Assembly (NCBI RefSeq): GCF_024448715.1
Contig: NZ_JAMOHZ010000001.1
Location: 186,001-250,000, forward strand
Direction of reading: 5' to 3'
DNA length: 64,000 nt
Source: Stutzerimonas stutzeri
GTDB lineage: Bacteria; Pseudomonadota; Gammaproteobacteria; Pseudomonadales; Pseudomonadaceae
Position numbers and translations under genes: made by a program. Below the pieces are notes generated by a model that saw only the letters and a program-made list of their open reading frames with translations, made no database searches and was not told the DNA's origin. Below, piece after piece: positions 54,878 to 63,595 of the stretch (positions within the stretch are counted from its first letter, which is position 1; every line of letters begins with the position of its first letter).

Positions 54878-55276
54878 CTGGCAAACCGCTTCCAGGTTCA
54901 CTCCGTCAGCATCTAGTACATAGGCGGCGTAGTAATCGGAGTGGTATTGGGATCTGATACCCGGTGCCCCGTTGTCCTGGCCGCCTGCGGCCATGGCTGC
55001 TGCATGAAACGCGTCGACCGCTTCATGACTATGTGCGATCAACGCGATATGGGCCCCGTGGCTGGGAACGGGAGCATCGTGTAGCCAAAGGAACGGCTTA
55101 TCTACTGAACCGAACCCCAGCCGCCGGGGGGTCGATTGAGGGGGATCGGCCTCGATGCTCATCATCAATGTGATCCCTAGCGGCTCAAGAGCCCGCTCGT
55201 AAAACGCGCGCGCATGCAAAATGTCCGAAACGCCAATGCCCATATGATCGATTGCCGATCCAGCAAATTCACTCAT
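54866..55276 (-). CDS. VOC-family (glyoxalase-like) protein
   Basis: This 136-residue protein has the two beta-alpha-beta-beta-beta modules of the vicinal oxygen chelate superfamily: AIDHMGIGVSDILHARAFYE with a metal His, HIALIAHSHEAVDAFHAAAM, and the C-terminal YAAYVLDADGVNLEAVC with a metal Glu. It resembles the protein at 58060 (both end in YYAA-VLD-DG-LE), so the two are paralogues. Function not assignable. Confidence 0.85.
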   Translation of the reverse strand: MSEFAGSAIDHMGIGVSDILHARAFYERALEPLGITLMMSIEADPPQSTPRRLGFGSVDKPFLWLHDAPVPSHGAHIALIAHSHEAVDAFHAAAMAAGGQDNGAPGIRSQYHSDYYAAYVLDADGVNLEAVCQLTT

Positions 55277-55549
55277 CAGGATACTCCGTAAGATGCCGAT
55301 GGCTCGGCAGATTGGTAGGGCTCGCCACCCGTCAACAACTTGTTCGCCCGTGGCGGTTCAGCTTCAGCCACGCGGTCGAATAAATTCGACCCTACGGACT
55401 TGCGGCTGGACGAGTCGGGCGCGTGCCTTTATACGCCGCGCTCGTCGTTGGGGGCGAAGCGGTACTGGCTATTACGCGGCGTAGTCGTGTCGGGAGCCGG
55501 CTAAGCATTCTTCGAATTAATGGAAGCTCAGCGTGTGAGCGATGCCCGT
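55277..55549. other. Intergenic region, VOC gene upstream
   Basis: About 270 bases hold no gene that I can support. The single GGTCGAATAAATTCGACCC repeat copy lies at 55374-55396. Confidence 0.4.
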
Positions 55550-56290
55550 TCAGACCTGAGAAGCCCCACCGTCGGCGAACAGCTCGGCGCCGTTGACATA
55601 GCTCGACGCATCGCTCGCCAGGAAGAGCGCGGCCTGGCCGATCTCGTGCGCCTGGCCGATCCGTCCGAGCGTGCTCTTCTCTTTGAATACATCGATCACC
55701 TGCTGCGCGTTTTCGCCAAGCACGTCGCGCAGTGACGGGGTGTCCACCGGACCGGGGCTGAGCAAGTTGATGCGTACGCCCGAGCCTTTGATGTCGAGAA
55801 TCCAGCTCCTCACCATGGCGCGCAATGCGGCCTTGGTGGCGCCGTAGACGCTCATGCCAGGCCCGGGATTGATCGAGGAAGTCGAGCCGATGATGACGAC
55901 GCTGCTCCCCTCACCCATCAACGGCAGCGCCCCCTGAACGGTAAACGTAGTGCCTTTGACGTTGGTTGCGAACACCCGATCGAAACCCGCTTCAGTGATT
56001 GCCCCCAGAGGCTCGACTTCACCCATCCCGGCATTGGCGATCAATACATCAATACGGCCATGGACTGCCCTTATGTCCGTGTACAGATCGGCAAGTTCTT
56101 CAGGGCTCGAGATGTCGGCCCGCACGGCAGAAACATTCCCACCGAGGCGACTCACGGCTTCGTCGAGCTGAGGTTGGCGGCGCCCGGTGATGATCAGGTC
56201 CGCGCCCTGGCTGGCGAACGCTTCGGCGATCGCAAAGCCGAGGCCCGAAGAACCGCCAGTGACCAGCACAACCTTGTTTTTGAATTGCAT
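55550..56290 (-). CDS. Short-chain dehydrogenase/reductase
   Basis: The ATG at 56290 (MQFKNKVVLVTGGSSGLG) gives 246 residues; the frame opens at 56326. It is a classical SDR with GGSSGLGFA, IANAG, catalytic STSSINPGPGMSVYGATK and the C-terminal DASSYVNGAELFADGGASQV. The turn ITGRR suggests NADP. It is divergent from a TetR gene across a region with three palindromes, so that regulator probably represses it. Confidence 0.9.
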   Translation of the reverse strand: MQFKNKVVLVTGGSSGLGFAIAEAFASQGADLIITGRRQPQLDEAVSRLGGNVSAVRADISSPEELADLYTDIRAVHGRIDVLIANAGMGEVEPLGAITEAGFDRVFATNVKGTTFTVQGALPLMGEGSSVVIIGSTSSINPGPGMSVYGATKAALRAMVRSWILDIKGSGVRINLLSPGPVDTPSLRDVLGENAQQVIDVFKEKSTLGRIGQAHEIGQAALFLASDASSYVNGAELFADGGASQV

Positions 56291-56314
56291 GAGAAATACC
56301 TCAATGAGTGAATA

Positions 56315-56330
56315 TGTAGCGAACACTACA
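56315..56330. promoter_or_regulatory. Operator palindrome 1 (TGTAGCGAACACTACA)
   Basis: A 16-base near-perfect dyad, 25 bases before the SDR start. It is one of three of the form T-A-G-C-G-A-N2-C-T-A in this 161-base divergent region. The companions are at 56356-56371 and 56408-56423. Confidence 0.7.
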
Positions 56331-56355
56331 TGGAGCCATGGTTACCCGCAAACTA

Positions 56356-56371
56356 TTTAGCGATCACTAAA
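56356..56371. promoter_or_regulatory. Operator palindrome 2 (TTTAGCGATCACTAAA)
   Basis: A 16-base dyad of the same type as its neighbours, one mismatch from perfect symmetry, 41 bases downstream of palindrome 1. Confidence 0.7.
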
Positions 56372-56407
56372 TTCAATCGACCAGGCAAGAACGTATTTGA
56401 ACTTGCA

Positions 56408-56423
56408 TGTAGCGATCGCTACA
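56408..56423. promoter_or_regulatory. Operator palindrome 3 (TGTAGCGATCGCTACA)
   Basis: A perfect 16-base palindrome, 52 bases after palindrome 2 and 29 bases before the TetR start. It suggests autoregulation by the TetR protein. Confidence 0.75.
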
Positions 56424-56451
56424 GTTGTCGTATCAACCTCGAGAGACAGCC

Positions 56452-57099
56452 ATGAACGAAAAACCCAGGCAGCGCCGCCCCGCCTTCGACCGGGAGCGAG
56501 GGATAGCCATCGCGCAGGCACTGTTCCATCAGCGTGGATTCGACGCGGTCAGCCTGGCTGACCTGACCGAGGCGATGAACATCAAGCCACCGAGCTTCTA
56601 CGCCGCCTATGGCAGCAAGGCCGAGCTGTTCGAGCGTGCAATGCATCGCTACGCCGGTGAAAACGCGCTCCCGATGGACAGGCTGCTGGCACCGGATCGC
56701 CCTCCTGCGGAAGCGCTAACCTCACTACTGGTTGCCGCTGCGCAGCAGTACGGGCGAGATAGCGCTTTGCGTGGCTGCCTGATCACCGAAGGCATGCGCG
56801 CGGACGATCCGGTCGCTCGAAACACGGCCGAGAAATTCGGCGACGCCGGAATCCAGGCGATCCGCCGCTACCTGGATCAGGTATGCCCGGACGCCGCGCA
56901 GGCGCTGGCTGACTACATGCTGATCACCCTGCGGGGGCTGTCTGCGGCAGCATGCAGTGGCATGTCCAGTGAGCGCCTGGTGGACGTGGCGCGGATTGCC
57001 GGCAGGCTGCTTGCCCATGAGCTCAAGGCAAGCGACAGTGCTGCGGATTCCGGAGCCACCGAGCATGGCCGCTACCCCGGCAGAATCAGCGACCAGTGA
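56452..57099 (+). CDS. TetR-family transcriptional regulator
   Basis: The ATG at 56452 (MNEKPRQRRPAFDRERGIAI) gives 215 residues; the frame opens at 56425. The HTH is SLADLTEAMNIKPPSFYAAYG. The family layout is that of YcdC/AcuR-like regulators with a ligand-binding C-terminal half (LLVAAAQQYGRDSALRGCLI). The gene starts just after the three palindromes and is divergent from the SDR. It overlaps the convergent gene at its end by 14 bases. Confidence 0.9.
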   Translation: MNEKPRQRRPAFDRERGIAIAQALFHQRGFDAVSLADLTEAMNIKPPSFYAAYGSKAELFERAMHRYAGENALPMDRLLAPDRPPAEALTSLLVAAAQQYGRDSALRGCLITEGMRADDPVARNTAEKFGDAGIQAIRRYLDQVCPDAAQALADYMLITLRGLSAAACSGMSSERLVDVARIAGRLLAHELKASDSAADSGATEHGRYPGRISDQ

Positions 57100-58063
57100 T
57101 AGCCGTACCGGCGATGCTCTCGGCGAACCCGACGCCCAGCAGCTTTGCTGGCGTCTCGAAACCCGGCCGCCGTTCGCCACTCATTACCCGGCGTGCCGCC
57201 TCTACTGCCGCAAGCGGCGTGTAGGTGTAGCCATTGACGGTTTCGATCACTGAACGCGCGACAGTGCCGTCAGCGCCGGTCACCTCGGCTACTGCTCGGG
57301 CGCGATGAGCTTCACGTTGTTGCGCGTCCGGACCCTCGGGCCCCTGTGAGAGGTCTCCTTCTGGGAAGGGATCGCCGGAGAAATGCACAAACATTGAAAT
57401 GTTGGGAATGCTGGTAGAGTGCCAGCCGGTGACCAGGTCGCCGAAAGACAGCGGCGCGCACAGTTCCAGGCCGTCGCCAAAATCGAAGTGTCGCGGTTGC
57501 GCATCAGGTGTTGCCACAAGCTGCCCGTCAATCCGAGCCAGAAGCCCCGCACCAATGATTTCGCTGACACTGCGGGCCGATCCACGCGACATAGAACCCG
57601 CGACCTGAAGCGCAATGCTAAGTGACTGCGGATTCTGCACACGGCGAGCAACATGCACCGCGAGGCAGTCCGTCGGCACCACGTCCCAGCCAACGCCAGG
57701 CAGCAGCATGACGCCCGACTCGGCCGCCTCAGCGCCCAATCGCTCAGCCAACCGGTACACATTGATCTCGGCCGTGATATCCAGATAGTCGACACCAGCC
57801 TTGATACAGGACCGCATCAAGGCATCGGCTGTCTGCGCGAAAGGCCCAGCGAAATTCACCAGCACGCCGACCCCTTTGAGGGATTCGGCCGTCCGGGCAT
57901 CAGGTGCGAACACGCGATAAGGAACGTCCAGCTGGGCAGCCAGCACGCGCAGTTTGTCGTGATTGCGCCCGGCAATCACGATATCCAGCCCCTGCGCTAC
58001 GGCATACTCGGCCGCCATGCGCCCCATGTAGCCGGTTGCGCCATAGATCATTAACGGCTTCAT
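57086..58063 (-). CDS. Saccharopine-dehydrogenase-like NAD(P)-binding protein
   Basis: The protein has 325 residues and starts with a Rossmann motif (MIYGATGYMGRMAAEYA, then IAGRN). VNFAGPFAQTADALMRSCIK, DYLDITAEINVY and LLPGVGWDVVPTDCLAVHVA match saccharopine-dehydrogenase-like and trans-acting enoyl-reductase proteins. It overlaps the VOC gene by four bases and ends inside the convergent TetR gene. An accessory reductase is likely; the substrate is unknown. Confidence 0.85.
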   Translation of the reverse strand: MKPLMIYGATGYMGRMAAEYAVAQGLDIVIAGRNHDKLRVLAAQLDVPYRVFAPDARTAESLKGVGVLVNFAGPFAQTADALMRSCIKAGVDYLDITAEINVYRLAERLGAEAAESGVMLLPGVGWDVVPTDCLAVHVARRVQNPQSLSIALQVAGSMSRGSARSVSEIIGAGLLARIDGQLVATPDAQPRHFDFGDGLELCAPLSFGDLVTGWHSTSIPNISMFVHFSGDPFPEGDLSQGPEGPDAQQREAHRARAVAEVTGADGTVARSVIETVNGYTYTPLAAVEAARRVMSGERRPGFETPAKLLGVGFAESIAGTAITGR

Positions 58064-58461
58064 TGGACGTGCTGCCAGTTCTTGTAGACGAATTCCAGGC
58101 TGTAGCCGTCTGGATCCAGGACGTTAGCGGCGTAGTAATTCGGGTCGTAGTGCAGACGTGCGCCCGGTGCGCCATTATCGACCGCGCCATGGGCCAACGC
58201 GGCCGTATAGGCAGCTTCAACTTGGGCTTTGCTGTTTGCTACAAAACCGACATGCACAGCGCGGCCATCAACGTCACCCTTGCGCAACCAGAAAAACATA
58301 CGGCCGTTGGCGCCGAAGCCTTTCAGGTCCGGATGCCCAGGTGGGCCGTCCTTACCGTCGTAGTCCAGGCGCGCTGTGATATCGAGCGGCAACAAGGCCG
58401 CTTCGTAGAAACGGATGGAGCGCTCGATGTCGCTCACAGACAGAAAAATATGATCCAGCAT
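58060..58461 (-). CDS. VOC-family (glyoxalase-like) protein
   Basis: This 133-residue protein is of the vicinal oxygen chelate fold: LDHIFLSVSDIERSIRFYEA with metal His, AVHVGFVANSKAQVEAAYTA, and YYAANVLDPDGYSLEFVY with metal Glu. It is a paralogue of the protein at 54866. It overlaps the saccharopine-dehydrogenase-like gene by four bases and follows an SDR gene by 17 bases, forming a three-gene minus-strand operon. Confidence 0.86.
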   Translation of the reverse strand: MLDHIFLSVSDIERSIRFYEAALLPLDITARLDYDGKDGPPGHPDLKGFGANGRMFFWLRKGDVDGRAVHVGFVANSKAQVEAAYTAALAHGAVDNGAPGARLHYDPNYYAANVLDPDGYSLEFVYKNWQHVQ

Positions 58462-58478
58462 GACAGGTCCTCGATTGC

Positions 58479-59222
58479 TCAGATGATGTAGCCGCCCGCG
58501 ACTTCAATTGACTGGGCATTGATCCAAGCGCCCTCTTCCGACAGCAGCATGACGATGATCCGAGCCACATCTTCTGGCTCACCGACTCTGCCCAACGCTG
58601 TTTGCGCAGCCAGCATCGCCTCGAACTCGTCATTGAGCCCGCCACCCAACTCGGTTCGAATCGCTCCAGGGGAAACAGCGTTAGCACGGATGCGCCGACC
58701 GCCGAACTCCTTGGCCATATAGCGCGTGAGGACCTCCAGGCCACCCTTGAACGCCGCATAAGGCGCCACCCCAGCCGTGGCCACGCGGGTGGTGGCACTG
58801 GTCAGGTTGACGATGCTGGCGTTTGCTTCCAGCAGTGGCAGCAAGGCCTGCGTCAGGAAGAAAGGTCCTTTGAGATGAACGTTGAACAGCCCATCGAACT
58901 GCGCCTCGCTGACCGAGGCCAAAGGATTGAACAGGCCGTAACCGGCGTTATTTACCAAACCGGCGAGCGTGCTTCTGCCCCAAGTATTCTGGAGTGTAAC
59001 TAGGACGGCCTCCCGGAACGCCTCGAAACTCCCCACATTCGCCACGTCAAGCTTGAGCGCAACGGCCTTGCCGCCCGCTTGCTCGATGCGTCGCACCACC
59101 TCATCCGCGGCGTCCGGATGCTGGTTGTAGGTGAGGATGACGCCCATGCCGTGGCGAGCGGCGTGTTCCGCTGCACTGGCACCGATCCCTCGACTGCCTC
59201 CGGTAATGACGATAACGCCCAT
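58479..59222 (-). CDS. Short-chain dehydrogenase/reductase
   Basis: The ATG at 59222 (MGVIVITGGSRGIG, after GGAGC) gives 247 residues; earlier in-frame ATGs reach 59258. SDR motifs are GGSRGIG, VNNAG, SATTRVATAGVAPYAAFK with Tyr-Lys, and RIRANAVSPGAIRTELGGG. The first gene of the operon, it is divergent from an AraC gene that probably regulates it. Confidence 0.9.
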   Translation of the reverse strand: MGVIVITGGSRGIGASAAEHAARHGMGVILTYNQHPDAADEVVRRIEQAGGKAVALKLDVANVGSFEAFREAVLVTLQNTWGRSTLAGLVNNAGYGLFNPLASVSEAQFDGLFNVHLKGPFFLTQALLPLLEANASIVNLTSATTRVATAGVAPYAAFKGGLEVLTRYMAKEFGGRRIRANAVSPGAIRTELGGGLNDEFEAMLAAQTALGRVGEPEDVARIIVMLLSEEGAWINAQSIEVAGGYII

Positions 59223-59351
59223 GACGTGCTCCATGACTGGTTGAATGAGCCTCCACACTAAGGGGCGCTGTCATCGCGAACGCAGCCGTTCCTACTCGAA
59301 ACCTGCCTGTTTCTGCTTTTTGCTTGCGCTGCGCCTGTTCCGCCATTCAGC

Positions 59352-60254
59352 ATGGCCAGCATGAACGACCAACTAAACGAACTCCGCACCCTCGCCGCCA
59401 AGGCCGAAAACCGCCGCACAGAGACGGGCATTCCGCGTGTCGCCATGGTCCAGGGCAAGATTCCCGAGCATATGCTGGCGGCGGTCTATGACCCGATGAT
59501 CAACCTGATCCTGCAGGGCAGCAAAACCATGACCGTGGGCGACAGTACGCTGCGGTACGACCCGGCGACCTATTTCGTCATGTCCATTGAGCTACCCGCG
59601 GTGGGCACGGTGCACCCTGCTGCAACGGGCGAACCCTACTTGGCGGTCAGCCTGACGCTCGATCCCACCGTGTTATCCACGCTGCTGGCTGACCTGCCTA
59701 AACCTGCTGATCGTCATGAAGGCGACCCTGGTTTCTCGGTGGCCGCCGTCACGCCCGAGCTGATGGATGCCTGGGTGCGGCTGTTGCGGCTGATGGGCAA
59801 TCCCGACGCCATCGCGGCCCTGGCGCCTGCGTACGAACGCGAGATTCTGTTTCGCGTGCTGCAAGGCCCGCACGGCTGGATGTTGCGGGAAATCGCAGCA
59901 CCGGATACCGCCATATCCCGCGTTAACTTGGCCATTCAGCGGATCCGTCGAGATTTCGCAGAACCCATCAGGGTTGAAAGCCTGGCGCAGGAAGCGGCAA
60001 TGAGCGTCTCGGCCTTTCACCGTCACTTCAAGTCGGTGACCACCTTGAGCCCGGTGCAGTATCAAAAACGTGTTCGTTTGCTCCAGGCGCGAATGCTTAT
60101 GGTGGCGAGCGGCAAAAATGTCACGGCTGCGGCATTCGAGGTGGGCTATGAAAGTCCTACGCAGTTCAGTCGGGATTACGCGCGGGTATTCGGCCTCCCT
60201 CCTGCCAGCGATACACGAAGAATTCTCGGGGAAACAATCGCATCCAGAAACTAA
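59352..60254 (+). CDS. AraC-family transcriptional regulator
   Basis: The protein has 300 residues; an ATG three codons in (59361) is also possible. The N-terminal half is the AraC_N effector domain (GIPRVAMVQGKIPEHMLAAV, PMINLILQGSK). The C-terminal half has two HTH motifs, the first in IRVESLAQEAAMSVSAFHRH and the second in NVTAAAFEVGYESPTQFSRD. It is divergent from the SDR at 59222 and is a likely regulator of that operon. Confidence 0.92.
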   Translation: MASMNDQLNELRTLAAKAENRRTETGIPRVAMVQGKIPEHMLAAVYDPMINLILQGSKTMTVGDSTLRYDPATYFVMSIELPAVGTVHPAATGEPYLAVSLTLDPTVLSTLLADLPKPADRHEGDPGFSVAAVTPELMDAWVRLLRLMGNPDAIAALAPAYEREILFRVLQGPHGWMLREIAAPDTAISRVNLAIQRIRRDFAEPIRVESLAQEAAMSVSAFHRHFKSVTTLSPVQYQKRVRLLQARMLMVASGKNVTAAAFEVGYESPTQFSRDYARVFGLPPASDTRRILGETIASRN

Positions 60255-60421
60255 CGGGCGGAAAGAGACGCCAAACTCCAAAGGTTTCAGATTCCAAAAT
60301 GACTAGCGAAAGGCCGCACGTTGATGCCAACGTGCGAATAGCTAAACGCCTGGATCATCCCGTTCCGATAAACACCACCGGCCACGCCCACGCTTCGAAC
60401 ATTAGCTTCCTAAACCGGCTT

Positions 60422-60440
60422 GCAGGCTTATACAGCCTGC
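60422..60440 (-). terminator. Hairpin at the end of the Pao-type operon
   Basis: On the minus strand GCAGGCT-GTATA-AGCCTGC spans the stop codon of the molybdopterin subunit gene and is followed by a short GGTTT. Apart from it, the gap 60255-60427 shows nothing else. Confidence 0.4.
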
Positions 60441-62635
60441 GGCATATCGCCGAGGAGCTTGTCCAAGGTCACTGGATAGTCGCGAACGCGCACGCCAGTG
60501 GCGTTGTAGATTGCATTGGCGACCGCAGCAGCTACGCCACAGATGCCCAGCTCACCGACGCCTCGGGCTTTCATCGGCGAGGACAGCGGGTCCTCCTCGT
60601 TAAGGAACACTACCTCCTGATGCGGGATGTCCCCGTGGACGGGCACTTCATAGCCGGCGAGGTCGTGGTTGACGAAAAAGCCGTAGCGCGTGTCGACGGC
60701 CAGCTCTTCCATCAACGCAGCGCCTACACCCATGGTCATGGCACCGATGATCTGGCTGCGCGCGGTCTTGGGATTGAGGATGCGCCCGGCCGCGCAAACG
60801 GCGAGCATGCGTCGAACGCGTACCTCGCCCGTATGGGCGTGTACCGCGACCTCGACGAAATGGGAGCCGAAGCTTGTGAGACGGTATCGCTCATCGAGCT
60901 CACCAAACTCAATGGTGTCTTCACCAACTAGGTTGCCATCGGCTGCGGCTTCAGCCAGCGATACCCGGCGCTCACCCTGCCGAACCTCTCCGTCCTCGAA
61001 CACCGCCTGGTCGATATCGAAACCCAGCTTCTGCGCAACCGCGGTACGCAGTTTCACGCAGGCCGCATAGACACCGGAGGTCGAACTGTTGCCACCCCAT
61101 TGACCGCCGGAGCCGGATGACACCGGGAACGTCGAGTCGCCCAGTTTGACCACGACCTGTTCAAGCGGCACACCCATCATCTCTGCAGCGGTCTGGCCGA
61201 TGATGACGTAGCTACCGGTGCCGATATCGGTCATGTCGGTCTCGACCGTCACCATGCCGTTGCCGTCGAGTCGAACCCGGGCGGCGGACTTTGTCACAGG
61301 GCTGTCGCGGAAGGCGCCGGCCATACCCATACCGATCAGCCAGGCGCCCTCACGCCGAGACGCCGGCTGCGCGACGCGCTCGCTCCAGCCGAACCGACGG
61401 GCTCCCTCGTTCAGGCACTCGATAAGCTTGCGCTGAGAGTAATGGCGTTCGGGATGCTCTGGGTCCACCTGGGTGTCGTTGAGGATGCGGAAGTGAACCG
61501 GATCAAGCCCGAGCTTCTCGGCCATCTCGTCCATTGCAACTTCAACCGCCATTGACCCTGGCGCATCACTGGGCGCTCGCATTGCATTGGCTTCAGCCAA
61601 ATCAAGTGCTGCCAAGCGAGTTTGGCTCATGCGGTGAGCGCCGGCATACATCGGCCGAGAGTAGCGCACCCCAGCTTCCGCATTGTCTGCGTTCAAGTCA
61701 CCTGACCAGTTCTCATGACCAATGGCTGTGATTCGTCCGTCTTCGGTTGCTCCGATGCGAATGCGCTGGATAGTGGCCGCCCGGTGCGTGGTGTTGTTGG
61801 CAATCAATGGCCGGCTCAACGCGACCTTTACCGGCCGTTCAGCGATACGAGCGCCCAGTGCGGCTAATAGCGCGTCAGCCCGCAAGAAAAGTTTCCCGCC
61901 AAAGCCTCCACCGATAAAAGGCGAGATCAGGCGGATATTTTCCGGAGGAATCTTCAGCGTTTTCGCCATGTCTTGGACGCCCCACTCGATCATCTGATTG
62001 GAGGTCCAGAGCGTTAGCCGATCTCCTTCCCAAGCCGCCATCGAGGCGTGAGGTTCCATCATGGCGTGGGACTGGTCGGGCGTGGTGTAGGTCGCATCGA
62101 GCTGCACGGGGGAATCGGCAAAGGCGGAAGCGAAGTCGCCCACTGCCGTGTCCGCCGGGCCGCCCGTGATTTTTTCGGGTTTGACGGCAATGTTTTTTGC
62201 CGCTTCCAGATCGAAGGTTCCGGGTATGCGTTCATATCTGACCTGCACCAGCTCCGCCGCGGCACGCGCCTGCTCGAAGGTTTCGGCAACCACCAGCGCC
62301 ACCGCTTGATGATAGTGCTCGACTTCCGGCCCGCCGAGCAGCTTGGCATTGTTGCGATCACCCTTGCCCAACGAACCCGCATTGTCGGCAGTCACGATGC
62401 TGATGACGCCTGGCGCACGGCGCGCATGGCTCAGATCGATAGAGGCGATGCGGCCTTTGGCGATCGCAGAGCCGATCACGTGGCCGTAGGCCGGGTTGCT
62501 GACCTGATTATGCCACTCGTAGGCGTAGGTCGCCGTTCCCGTCGTTTTCAATGGTCCGTCGATACGGTCGACGGGCTTGCCGACCACCTTTTGCCGATCG
62601 ATCGGGTTTTCGCCTGCAGCTGTTTCGAATTTCAT
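60428..62635 (-). CDS. Molybdopterin-binding subunit of a periplasmic-type aldehyde oxidoreductase (PaoC/YagR-like)
   Basis: This 735-residue protein is the large catalytic subunit of the xanthine dehydrogenase family. Motifs include GGGFGGKLFLRADALLAALG, RAPSDAPGSMAVEVAMDEMA, and DMTDIGTGSYVIIGQTAAEM. The C-terminal MKARGVGELGICGVAAAVAN has the catalytic Glu. It is the last gene of a three-gene operon in FeS, FAD, Mo order, as in E. coli paoABC. The substrates are probably aldehydes. Confidence 0.92.
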   Translation of the reverse strand: MKFETAAGENPIDRQKVVGKPVDRIDGPLKTTGTATYAYEWHNQVSNPAYGHVIGSAIAKGRIASIDLSHARRAPGVISIVTADNAGSLGKGDRNNAKLLGGPEVEHYHQAVALVVAETFEQARAAAELVQVRYERIPGTFDLEAAKNIAVKPEKITGGPADTAVGDFASAFADSPVQLDATYTTPDQSHAMMEPHASMAAWEGDRLTLWTSNQMIEWGVQDMAKTLKIPPENIRLISPFIGGGFGGKLFLRADALLAALGARIAERPVKVALSRPLIANNTTHRAATIQRIRIGATEDGRITAIGHENWSGDLNADNAEAGVRYSRPMYAGAHRMSQTRLAALDLAEANAMRAPSDAPGSMAVEVAMDEMAEKLGLDPVHFRILNDTQVDPEHPERHYSQRKLIECLNEGARRFGWSERVAQPASRREGAWLIGMGMAGAFRDSPVTKSAARVRLDGNGMVTVETDMTDIGTGSYVIIGQTAAEMMGVPLEQVVVKLGDSTFPVSSGSGGQWGGNSSTSGVYAACVKLRTAVAQKLGFDIDQAVFEDGEVRQGERRVSLAEAAADGNLVGEDTIEFGELDERYRLTSFGSHFVEVAVHAHTGEVRVRRMLAVCAAGRILNPKTARSQIIGAMTMGVGAALMEELAVDTRYGFFVNHDLAGYEVPVHGDIPHQEVVFLNEEDPLSSPMKARGVGELGICGVAAAVANAIYNATGVRVRDYPVTLDKLLGDMPQAV

Positions 62636-62638
62636 CGC

Positions 62639-63595
62639 TTAGCCCCTCGCTTCTGCCAACACGGCACCGAGCGTGCGCTGGGCCAATGTGAGCTTGAATT
62701 CGTTGTGATGAGTGGGCCTGGCGTCTGCGAACAGACGCTCGCTGACCGCACCCGCGCCACTGGAGAGCTGGGCCTCGGCATCCTCCATCCGCCATGGCTT
62801 GTGGGCCACGCCGCCGAGCGCGACCCGCCCACTGCCGTCCGGCTGCACAACCGCGGCGACCGACACCAGGGCGAAAGCGTACGAGGCCCTGTCGCGCACC
62901 TTGTGATAGAAATGCGCGCCGCCGAGTGGCTTGGGCAGCGTGACTGCCGTGATGAGCTCACCCGCCAACAGCGCGTTTTCGATATGCGGGGTGTCGCCTG
63001 GCAGGCGATGGAAATCGGCGATCGGGATGCGCCGTGTTGCCCCATTGGGCCGGACCGTTTCCACCGTGGCATCCAGTACTCGCATCGCCACGGCCATGTC
63101 GCTGGGGTGGGTGGCGATGCAGGCATCGCTGACGCCAACTACCGCGAGCTGGCGGCTGAAGCCTTTCAGCGCGCCGCAGCCACTGCCGGGCTGACGCTTG
63201 TTGCATGGCTGATTGGTGTCGTAGAAGTATGGACAACGGGTGCGCTGAAGCAGGTTTCCAGCAGTCGTCGCCTTATTGCGCAGCTGACCGGACGCGCCAG
63301 CCAGCAAGGCGCGGGACAGTACCGCGTAATCCCGCCTGACTCCCGTGTCCGCCGCCAAGGCGGTGTTGCTGACCAGGGCCCCGATGCGGATGCCGCCCTC
63401 AGCAGTGGATTCGATCTTGTCCAGTTTCAGACCGTTGACATCGATCAGGTGCATCGGCGTCTCGATTTCGAGCTTCATGAGGTCCAACAGGTTGGTTCCG
63501 CCGGCAATGAAAATGAACTTGGCTCCGGGCGTCCGCGCTGCACTAGCGGCCGCGTCAGCCGGAGACTCAGCGCGCTCATAGGTGAAGGATTTCAT
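62639..63595 (-). CDS. FAD-binding subunit of the aldehyde oxidoreductase (PaoB/YagS-like)
   Basis: The ATG at 63595 ([20 protein letters not shown]) gives 318 residues; the frame opens at 63652 inside the FeS gene. FAD-binding motifs [20 protein letters not shown] and [20 protein letters not shown] are present, and a cluster of cysteines ([20 protein letters not shown] with C further on) suggests an extra 4Fe-4S cluster, as in E. coli PaoB. It overlaps the FeS gene by four bases and ends three bases before the Mo subunit. Confidence 0.92.
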   Translation of the reverse strand: MKSFTYERAESPADAAASAARTPGAKFIFIAGGTNLLDLMKLEIETPMHLIDVNGLKLDKIESTAEGGIRIGALVSNTALAADTGVRRDYAVLSRALLAGASGQLRNKATTAGNLLQRTRCPYFYDTNQPCNKRQPGSGCGALKGFSRQLAVVGVSDACIATHPSDMAVAMRVLDATVETVRPNGATRRIPIADFHRLPGDTPHIENALLAGELITAVTLPKPLGGAHFYHKVRDRASYAFALVSVAAVVQPDGSGRVALGGVAHKPWRMEDAEAQLSSGAGAVSERLFADARPTHHNEFKLTLAQRTLGAVLAEARG

